A DNA stretch of 11,281 nucleotides from an uncultured Lachnospiraceae bacterium. Lineage in GTDB: Bacteria > Bacillota > Clostridia > Lachnospirales > Lachnospiraceae. Positions 6,800 through 11,281 of this stretch are shown here, piece after piece. The position numbers and the translations under genes are program-made. Location: the NCBI GenBank assembly GCA_934370915.1, contig CAKRNI010000073.1:1-11281 (forward strand), in the 5' to 3' direction. The number at the start of each line of letters is the position of its first letter. Position 1 is the stretch's first letter. Below the pieces are notes generated by a model. The model did not search any database and was not told the DNA's origin. It saw only the letters and a list, made by a program, of their open reading frames with translations.

Positions 6800-7161
6800 G
6801 GCATTTGTAGAGAAGACCAGACTGCAAAACTTATATTATATTTTTGAAGAAGTCTGTTAAGACGGCGCAAAACATGAAAAATGCATACAAAAGTTACAAA
6901 AATCCTGACGAAATATATTGTACATGTTATTTGCAAAATTCGTGTTAAGGAGGAAAAATAAGCGATTAAGCGGCGGCTAAAAAGCAGGCCAAAAGGTAGC
7001 AGGGATAAAAATTTTGTGATATATATGTTCCGACTTAAAAACAGGAGGGAAATTTCATCCTGTTAGATTAAAAACATCCCGAAAAAAGAAATTTCGCAAA
7101 GCTTCTTTGCAGGAAACAAAAGCGGGGTGGATATAAAAGAAGAATTTGGGAGGTCTATATC
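6800..7161 (+). other. Long A/T-rich leader region before the 48-aa membrane protein
   Basis: No gene of normal size is seen. The region contains a strong ribosome-binding-site-like AAGGAGG (6947-6953) followed at start-codon distance by ATA-AGC-GAT-TAA, so no standard start codon. It also contains a hairpin AACAGGA (7040-7046)/TCCTGTT (7058-7064), and a second hairpin GCAAAG-CTT-CTTTGC (7098-7112) inside a possible outer ATCCCG/CGGGGT pairing (about 7076-7081 with 7123-7128). I find no promoter with two good boxes. CTGACG near 6905 with TATTTG 17 bases later is the least bad. The hairpins suggest a regulated 5' leader, but I cannot assign a class. Confidence 0.4.
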
Positions 7162-7308
7162 ATGGCTAATTTATTTTCAATCCTTTTCATCATCCTTGTT
7201 GCAATCGTAGGCGGTATTCCGACCATCGTGATCACAGGCTATATTCCGGTCATGATCGCGCAGAAGATCTACCGGAAAGTGAAATTTGGATATTCTTTAT
7301 ATCGATAA
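7162..7308 (+). CDS. Small single-span membrane protein, 48 aa, unknown function
   Basis: ATG at 7162 is preceded by GGGAGG (7148-7153) at eight bases, and the frame stops at TAA 7306-7308. The protein has one hydrophobic segment (residues ~4-33: LFSILFIILVAIVGGIPTIV, then ITGYIPVMIA) with a Pro and a Gly-Gly kink, and a basic tail QKIYRKVKFGYSLYR. This is a strong charge bias that would keep the C-terminus in the cytoplasm by the positive-inside rule. It is far too short for ordinary gene-length cutoffs. The codon usage and ribosome binding site look genuine. It lies between a SulP transporter and a KdpDE-like sensor pair. By analogy KdpF is also a tiny membrane subunit near potassium genes, but I see no sequence likeness to KdpF. 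It could be a transporter accessory, a sensor modulator or a membrane toxin. Confidence 0.7.
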   Translation: MANLFSILFIILVAIVGGIPTIVITGYIPVMIAQKIYRKVKFGYSLYR

Positions 7309-7447
7309 GCCGGAGACCTGACTGCCACTGAGACAAATGTGCGATTACCCGCCACTTAAATGAGGTGGGAGTCTTCTCGAATATGATAAAAACGGATGGC
7401 TTTCTGGAAAATTATCTACAATCTTAACACGATTTTAGCGGAATCTA
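7309..7447 (+). other. Gap after the small protein with an imperfect long stem
   Basis: GACT-G-CCAC (7320-7328) pairs with GTGG-G-AGTC (7365-7373), with one mismatch. Alternatively, CCACTT (7352-7357) pairs locally with AGGTGG (7363-7368). TTCTCG rather than a T-run follows, so this is at best a weak terminator. The local hairpin is reminiscent of IS200/IS605 end hairpins such as the one at 233-256, but no tnpA or tnpB sequence is nearby. Confidence 0.35.
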
Positions 7448-7456
7448 TGATATAAT
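7448..7456 (+). promoter_or_regulatory. Extended -10 promoter before the kDNA-binding sensor operon (kinase-regulator pair)
   Basis: TGATATAAT (7448-7456) is a perfect extended -10 element. The -35 region 17-18 bases upstream (CACGAT/ACACGA) is poor, which extended -10 promoters tolerate. The predicted start (about 7462-7465) lies inside the left arm of the inverted repeat beginning at 7457. Confidence 0.4.
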
Positions 7457-7510
7457 AGTCCAAAGGAAAAACAAGCGGCACTGCAGGTGCCATTTGTTTT
7501 TCTTTGGACT
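7457..7510. terminator. 54-nt, ~22-bp inverted repeat resembling a bidirectional terminator, in the kinase leader
   Basis: AGTCCAAAG (7457-7465) pairs with CTTTGGACT (7502-7510). AAAAACAA (7467-7474) pairs with TTGTTTTT (7494-7501), and GGCAC (7477-7481) with GTGCC (7487-7491) around TGCAG. One bulged G (7466) and a two-base mismatch interrupt it. The A-rich left arm, GC core and T-rich right arm are the shape of a two-way intrinsic terminator. It would end transcripts of the 48-aa gene, but it also stands between the -10 box at 7451-7456 and the kinase gene, so it may act as an attenuator. Confidence 0.55.
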
Positions 7511-7602
7511 ATGAACGAGCGGACTGCTTTGCGACAGCGGGCAATGGAGCGCGCAGGCGTAGGGTTCGTGAGTTTATGATAAAAAAACCGGAGGTTTCCG
7601 AT

Positions 7603-8673
7603 ATGCAAATAACCCTGAAATCGGTGTTAAAAAACAGCGGGATCGCGTTTGGAATCCTGGGGATCGCGACGGCATTTTGTTTTCTTGTCCAGCGGATCTC
7701 AGAGTCGGATACGCATGTCCCGCTGCTGTTCGTATTGGCGGTATTGTTTGTTTCCAGATTTACGGACGGCTATGTCTACGGGATCGTAGCGTCCATCATC
7801 GCGGTGTTTGGCGTCAACTACGTGTTTACATTCCCGTATTTTAAACTCAACTTTGCGATCACGGGCTATCCGCTGACCTTTGTTGCCATGCTCGCTGTAG
7901 CCTGCAGCGTCAGCGCCCTGACGACCCAGATCAAAAAGCAGGAGCAGATGCGGCTGGAGGTCGAGAGGGAGAAGATGCGGGCGAATCTTCTGCGGGCGGT
8001 GTCCCACGATATCCGCACTCCGCTGACTTCCATTGTAGGATCCGCATCGGGAATCATCGACAACTATGATGCACTCTCAAAAGAAAATATTCTGGAACTT
8101 CTGGAAGATATGAAGTCTGAAGGACAGTGGCTGGTCCGCATGGTGGAAAATCTGCTCTCGATCACGAGGATCGGGGATGGAACCGCAAGGATCAATAAGG
8201 AAGAGGAACTGGTGGAGGAAGTCATCAGCGGTGCTGTCACGAAATTCCGGAAACGGTTCCCGGATATCGAGGTGATCTCAAAGATCCCGGATGATGTCCT
8301 GCTTGTCCCGATGGATGCGATCCTGATCGAGCAGGTGATCGTAAATCTTCTGGAAAACTGTGTTCTCCATGCGGACGGCATGACAAAGATCTGGCTGATC
8401 GTGACGGAGGACGGGGATCGTGTGAAGTTTTCCATCGAGGATAACGGAGCCGGGATCAAGGAGTCGGTCCTTCCGAGAATGTTTGACGGTAGCTTTCAGT
8501 CAGAGGATGGAAAGGAGAGCGATTCCAAGCGGAATATGGGAATCGGACTTTCCGTCTGTATGACCATCGTGAGGGCCCACGAGGGAATTATGAAAGCAGA
8601 AAATAGAAAAGAGGGCGGAGCCAGAGTCATGTTCTGGCTGCCGAAAGGAGTGGACACGGAATATGGAGATTAA
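7603..8673 (+). CDS. Sensor histidine kinase with KdpD-type DUF4118 membrane domain, 356 aa
   Basis: A membrane-bound histidine kinase expected to phosphorylate the adjacent response regulator. Residues ~10-105 form four hydrophobic segments with FTDGYVYGIVASIIAVFGVN and FTFPYF, the pattern of the KdpD transmembrane (DUF4118) domain. A charged linker follows, then HisKA with AVSHDIRTPLTSI (His135). The ATPase domain has N-box NLLENCVLHA (Asn252), G1 box DNGAG (280-284) and G2 box MGIGLS (312-317). The large N-terminal KdpD sensor and Usp domains of the ~900-aa E. coli protein are absent, as in many Firmicutes relatives. The frame is open to a TTG at 7504, but GGAGG at 7590-7594, eight bases before ATG 7603, decides the start. 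The stop overlaps the regulator gene by 11 bases. No kdpFABC genes are in the window, so a potassium role is an inference. Confidence 0.88.
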   Translation: MQITLKSVLKNSGIAFGILGIATAFCFLVQRISESDTHVPLLFVLAVLFVSRFTDGYVYGIVASIIAVFGVNYVFTFPYFKLNFAITGYPLTFVAMLAVACSVSALTTQIKKQEQMRLEVEREKMRANLLRAVSHDIRTPLTSIVGSASGIIDNYDALSKENILELLEDMKSEGQWLVRMVENLLSITRIGDGTARINKEEELVEEVISGAVTKFRKRFPDIEVISKIPDDVLLVPMDAILIEQVIVNLLENCVLHADGMTKIWLIVTEDGDRVKFSIEDNGAGIKESVLPRMFDGSFQSEDGKESDSKRNMGIGLSVCMTIVRAHEGIMKAENRKEGGARVMFWLPKGVDTEYGD

Positions 8674-9370
8674 AGACAGAGTGCTGGTGGTGGAAGATGA
8701 CAAGAGAATCAGCAATTTTATCAAGACTGTGCTGGAGGCAAACAATTACGATGTGATCGTAGCCCAGACGGGCGCGGAGGCATACAGCATGGTGACTTCC
8801 CAGTGCCCGGACGTGGTGATCCTGGATCTTGGTCTCCCGGATATGGACGGCATGAAGATCTTACAGGGAGTGCGGGAATGGTCCTCAATGCCGGTGATCG
8901 TTGTGTCTGCGAGAACCCATGAGAGGGATAAGGTGGAGGCACTGGATCTCGGGGCTGACGATTATATCACGAAACCTTTCGGTACTTCCGAGCTTCTTGC
9001 AAGGATCCGTACCGCGATCCGTCACACGAGATCAGGAATTCCGAACCAGCAGGGCGGACAGACAGGTGTCTTTAAAGCCGGTGGCCTGACGATCGATTAT
9101 GACAAGCATCGCGTGTTTATCGACGGTGTGGACGCGGGGCTGACCCAGAATGAATATAAGATCGTGAGTCTTCTTGGAAAGTATGCCGGAAAGGTTATGA
9201 CTTATGACTATATCATCAAGGAGATCTGGGGACCGAATATGAAGAATGATAACCGGATTCTTCGCGTGAATATGGCGAATATCCGGAGAAAGATCGAGAA
9301 GAATCCGGCGGAGCCGCAGTATATTTTTACGGAGGTCGGTGTCGGATACCGGATCGTGGAGCCGGATTAA
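8663..9370 (+). CDS. KdpE-like OmpR/PhoB-family response regulator, 235 aa
   Basis: A DNA-binding response regulator paired with the upstream kinase. The receiver domain (~5-120) has the acidic pair D12/D13 (VVEDD), the phosphoacceptor Asp55 (VILDLGLPDMDG), the switch Ser82 and the conserved Lys104 (ITKPFG). The next stretch ELLARIRTAIRH is typical of KdpE. The winged-helix DNA-binding domain (~135-232) includes GLTIDYDKHRVFIDG, LTQNEYKIVSLL, VMTYDYIIKEIWG, RILRVNMANIRRKIE and TEVGVGYRIVEPD. The start codon overlaps the end of the kinase gene, which suggests translational coupling. The AAAGGAG upstream is about 12 bases away, longer than usual. Target promoters are unknown. The local promoters before the 48-aa gene and the kinase itself are reasonable candidates. 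Full length, with no missing key residue. Confidence 0.93.
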   Translation: MEIKDRVLVVEDDKRISNFIKTVLEANNYDVIVAQTGAEAYSMVTSQCPDVVILDLGLPDMDGMKILQGVREWSSMPVIVVSARTHERDKVEALDLGADDYITKPFGTSELLARIRTAIRHTRSGIPNQQGGQTGVFKAGGLTIDYDKHRVFIDGVDAGLTQNEYKIVSLLGKYAGKVMTYDYIIKEIWGPNMKNDNRILRVNMANIRRKIEKNPAEPQYIFTEVGVGYRIVEPD

Positions 9371-9418
9371 GATGATTGCTGCCGCAGAGCGGAAAATGAA
9401 CAGGCTGGGGAAAAGATA

Positions 9419-9465
9419 CACCTGCTGTATCCTCTGAGAGATTAGAGGGCAGCAGGTGCTTTTTT
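9419..9465 (+). terminator. Strong intrinsic terminator after the regulator gene (probably bidirectional)
   Basis: CACCTGCTG (9419-9427) pairs with CAGCAGGTG (9450-9458), with an inner CCTCT/AGAGG helix (9431-9448). C and six Ts (9460-9465) follow. On the minus strand, TATCTTTTCCCC follows the stem, so it may also end the convergent deacetylase transcript whose stop is at 9477. Confidence 0.9.
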
Positions 9466-9476
9466 ATCTGCTGAAA

Positions 9477-10346
9477 TTATTGTGTGGCGGCAGTCTTCCG
9501 GACAAGTTCATCCAGCGTCCCAAACAGGTATCCCATCTCCTCCCACTTTGTCAGCAGCTCATCGAGGATCGCCGCGTTTGTGGAGGAAGTACTGTGCAGA
9601 AGCACGATGGCACCCGGATGGATGCGCCCGAGAAGCTTTTTGAATGCTTCCTCCTTTGTGGGCTGATTGTCCTGATACCAGTCTACATAGGCAAGACTCC
9701 AGAAGAAGGTCTGATAGCCGAGATCTTTTGCCATCTGGAGGTTCGTTTTGCTGTACTTTCCCTGGGGCGGCCGGTAGTATTTTTTCATGGTTTCCCCGGT
9801 GATCTCAGTATAGAGTGTCTCAAGACCTGTGAGCTCTTTCGCGAAGCTTTCCGGATCACTGATCTTCGACATGTCCGGGTGGTGGTATGTGTGATTTGCG
9901 ACGATATGCCCCTCAGAGACCATACGCTTTACGAGATCCGGACTGGTCTCAAGATAGTTGCCGACAACGAAAAACGCGGCGGGGACCTGATGCTTTTTCA
10001 GGGCATCGAGGATTGCCGGAGTGTTGCCGTTTTCGTATCCGGCATCGAAGGTGAGATAAAGAACTTTTTCGCCGGAAAGATCGGCGTACCAGGCATGATA
10101 CTGCTTTAATTCATCTGCCGTAGCGTTGGCAATGGGTGGCTTTCCTTCCTGCTGGAATGAGAGTCCCCAGTTTCCATCGGCGGATGCCGGGACCGTTGGA
10201 ATGACGGCTGCAGCCAGAGTCCCGAGAACGTATGAGAACGGGAGGAGGATGAGGGCCAGAAGAAGTGCGGCTGGATAGTCTCCTGGGAAAACCTGGTCAT
10301 GATCGCGCGGGAATTTTTTTAAAAGACAGAAAAATGGAAATTTCAT
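9477..10346 (-). CDS. pdaA: PdaA-like polysaccharide (N-acetylmuramic) deacetylase, 289 aa
   Basis: A carbohydrate esterase family 4 (NodB-fold) enzyme. The closest match I recognise is Bacillus PdaA, which removes the acetyl group from muramic acid so that muramic delta-lactam can form in spore cortex, a requirement for germination. A hydrophobic segment (~26-48) follows a basic N-terminus, with a possible signal cleavage after VPASA (residue 56). The mature part starts NWGLSF, as in PdaA. Motif 1 is LTFDAGYENG (Asp101). Motif 2 is NHTYHHP (His152, His156), motif 3 RPPQGKYS (192-199), followed by FFWSLAYVDW and IHPGAIVLLHS. PdaA proteins have Asp-Asn where most NodB enzymes have Asp-Asp. Here it is Asp-Ala. 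An AAAAGG sequence lies about 10 bases before the ATG. It is a single gene, convergent with the regulator and divergent from the CPBP gene, and it suggests a spore former. Confidence 0.9.
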   Translation of the reverse strand: MKFPFFCLLKKFPRDHDQVFPGDYPAALLLALILLPFSYVLGTLAAAVIPTVPASADGNWGLSFQQEGKPPIANATADELKQYHAWYADLSGEKVLYLTFDAGYENGNTPAILDALKKHQVPAAFFVVGNYLETSPDLVKRMVSEGHIVANHTYHHPDMSKISDPESFAKELTGLETLYTEITGETMKKYYRPPQGKYSKTNLQMAKDLGYQTFFWSLAYVDWYQDNQPTKEEAFKKLLGRIHPGAIVLLHSTSSTNAAILDELLTKWEEMGYLFGTLDELVRKTAATQ

Positions 10347-10430
10347 GAAATGATATCCTTTTCATGTGGTCCCAGAGACGTGCAGATGTCTCATGGAATT
10401 ACTTTTTATAATATATACCGCCCCGGATAT

Positions 10431-10459
10431 TTGTATTCCACCGCAAAATGTGGTAAGAT
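10431..10459 (+). promoter_or_regulatory. Promoter of the CPBP protease gene
   Basis: TTGTAT (10431-10436), 17 bases, TAAGAT (10454-10459) with TGG just before it, an extended -10. This predicts a start near 10466 and a ~62-base leader. The same 180-base divergent region holds A/T-rich TATATATTATAA on the minus strand (10407-10417), where the deacetylase promoter probably lies, but its -35 box is unclear. Confidence 0.5.
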
Positions 10460-10527
10460 GTGTTGGTGTGCGTATTGGATGCCGGTCTGCGGCAGCACAA
10501 TACGGCGGCATGAAAGGAGAGAGGCGA

Positions 10528-11145
10528 TTGAAGATCAGGATCCGGAGGATTCTTTTTCCAATTTTGTTCTGTTTGGCGGTGGCATGCATGATTGAGCTTC
10601 CGCTTGCGCAGACAACGATTTTCGGGGACGACGTGATCTTATGGGATACCTTGTTCCGTGCAGTCATCGCGGTTCCTATGCTGGTGCACCTTTATAAAGA
10701 GGACAGGGTGTTCCGGGGTGAGGAACACTGGAGCGGAAAGATTGCGGCGGCAGCAGCGCTTGGCGGCGCGGGATTATCCCTGATTTTTGGACTTGTGGTG
10801 AGAGCTCTCCAGATCACGGGAGCATCTCTGGCAGATGAGACGTTGTTTACGGGAAATCTGTGGCTGGAGACAGTGGTGCTTTTGGCGGCATCCCCGATCC
10901 TTGAGGAATACTTTTTCCGCGGCGTTCTCTATGGAAGATGCAGGGAGCTTGTATCCGCCCCGGCGGCAGCATTTATGACCGCGGCATTTTTCGGTGTGTT
11001 CCACTGGGATATAGTGCAGGGATTTTACAGCTTCTTTATGGGGTTGATACTGGCATTTCTTATGGAAAAGACAAACACGGTGAAGGCGCCGGTGGTGTTC
11101 CATTTCGCGGCAAACCTGGCGGCACTTGTTCTGGCGGTTCTTTAG
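10528..11145 (+). CDS. CPBP-family intramembrane glutamic endopeptidase, 205 aa (TTG start)
   Basis: A multi-span membrane protein of the CPBP (CAAX protease and bacteriocin-processing) family. Members cleave peptide bonds within the membrane, and bacterial ones are linked to bacteriocin maturation, self-immunity or signalling. Family motifs: EEYFFR (Glu126, Glu127, Arg131), FHW (His159) in a later helix, and HFAAN (His192, Asn196) near the end. About six to seven hydrophobic segments are visible. The frame is open to 10366. I choose TTG 10528 because AAAGGAG (10513-10519) lies eight bases before it and the protein then starts KIRIRRILFPIL. ATG 10510 lacks a ribosome binding site but is in frame and remains possible. 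No bacteriocin precursor gene is seen beside it, so the substrate is unknown. Confidence 0.87.
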   Translation: MKIRIRRILFPILFCLAVACMIELPLAQTTIFGDDVILWDTLFRAVIAVPMLVHLYKEDRVFRGEEHWSGKIAAAAALGGAGLSLIFGLVVRALQITGASLADETLFTGNLWLETVVLLAASPILEEYFFRGVLYGRCRELVSAPAAAFMTAAFFGVFHWDIVQGFYSFFMGLILAFLMEKTNTVKAPVVFHFAANLAALVLAVL

Positions 11146-11171
11146 CATGACGGGAAAAAATGTGCTAATAT
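11142..11171 (+). promoter_or_regulatory. Promoter-like sequence for a gene beyond the window
   Basis: TTAGCA (11142-11147), 18 bases, TAATAT (11166-11171) with TGC before it, an extended -10. The -35 box overlaps the stop of the CPBP gene. The predicted start is near 11178. Confidence 0.4.
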
Positions 11172-11177
11172 TTCCGT

Positions 11178-11281
11178 ATCAGAATCGGTCGGTTCCGGTG
11201 GTTTTGATGCCGCAAAGATGGCGAAAAAGGCGGCAGATTGCCGTAAAATCGTAAGGGAATTGTAATTGAATCATCAAAATC
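11178..11281 (+). other. Start of a foldable leader cut by the window edge
   Basis: No open reading frame is seen. TGCCGC (11208-11213) can pair with GCGGCA (11230-11235), but CGGCA (11231-11235) can instead pair with TGCCG (11239-11243). TTTTGATG (11202-11209) is complementary to CATCAAAA (11272-11279). I do not recognise a riboswitch family, and the element is incomplete here. Confidence 0.35.

Noticed and set aside
9456..10109. 217-codon plus-strand frame opposite the deacetylase
   Set aside because: The minus strand has all NodB-fold motifs. The plus frame starts inside the terminator and resembles nothing.
10407..10412. Perfect TATAAT on the plus strand upstream of the CPBP gene
   Set aside because: The hexamer 17 bases upstream (AGATGT) is not a -35 box and there is no TG extension. 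The element at 10431-10459 fits better. The A/T stretch more likely serves the minus-strand deacetylase gene.

Overview
The window looks like chromosome of an obligately anaerobic, low-to-moderate GC, spore-forming Clostridia, most likely Lachnospiraceae. The evidence is an [FeFe]-hydrogenase-type protein, a PdaA-like spore-cortex deacetylase, a KdpDE-like two-component pair, AGGAGG-type ribosome binding sites and sigma-A-type promoters. No species can be named from the sequence alone.

Layout. 1-270: 3' end of an IS200/IS605-family tnpB, followed by a right-end region whose hairpins look like an omega (reRNA) guide RNA. 335-994: a minus-strand flavin reductase-like gene with its own promoter and terminator. 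1282-2805: a monomeric [FeFe]-hydrogenase-like protein. 2832-4685: a promoter lying inside an inverted repeat, then a patatin-like phospholipase and TrmO (tRNA m6t6A methyltransferase), probably co-transcribed. 4752-6799: a promoter, a ~155-nt structured leader with a conditional-terminator architecture, a SulP anion transporter with a STAS domain, and a strong terminator. 6800-7308: a long leader and a 48-residue membrane protein that is too short for routine gene calling. 7448-9465: an extended -10 box, a 54-nt terminator-like inverted repeat, a short KdpD-type histidine kinase overlapping a KdpE-like response regulator, and a strong terminator. 9477-10346: pdaA-like deacetylase on the minus strand. 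10431-11145: CPBP-family membrane protease with a probable TTG start. 11146-11281: a further promoter-like sequence and the start of a foldable leader that runs off the window.

How the parts relate. Most genes are housekeeping or stress functions in short transcription units rather than one pathway. The central block (SulP, the 48-aa protein, the KdpDE-like pair) deserves most attention. It combines an anion transporter, a tiny membrane protein and an ion/osmotic-type sensor pair, and every unit in it is preceded by a long, foldable leader. A shared role in ion or osmotic homeostasis is an inference. No single clearly new system is proven here. The best candidates are the RNA switch-like leader at 4786-4940, the small protein at 7162-7308, and the promoter/terminator arrangement before the kinase.
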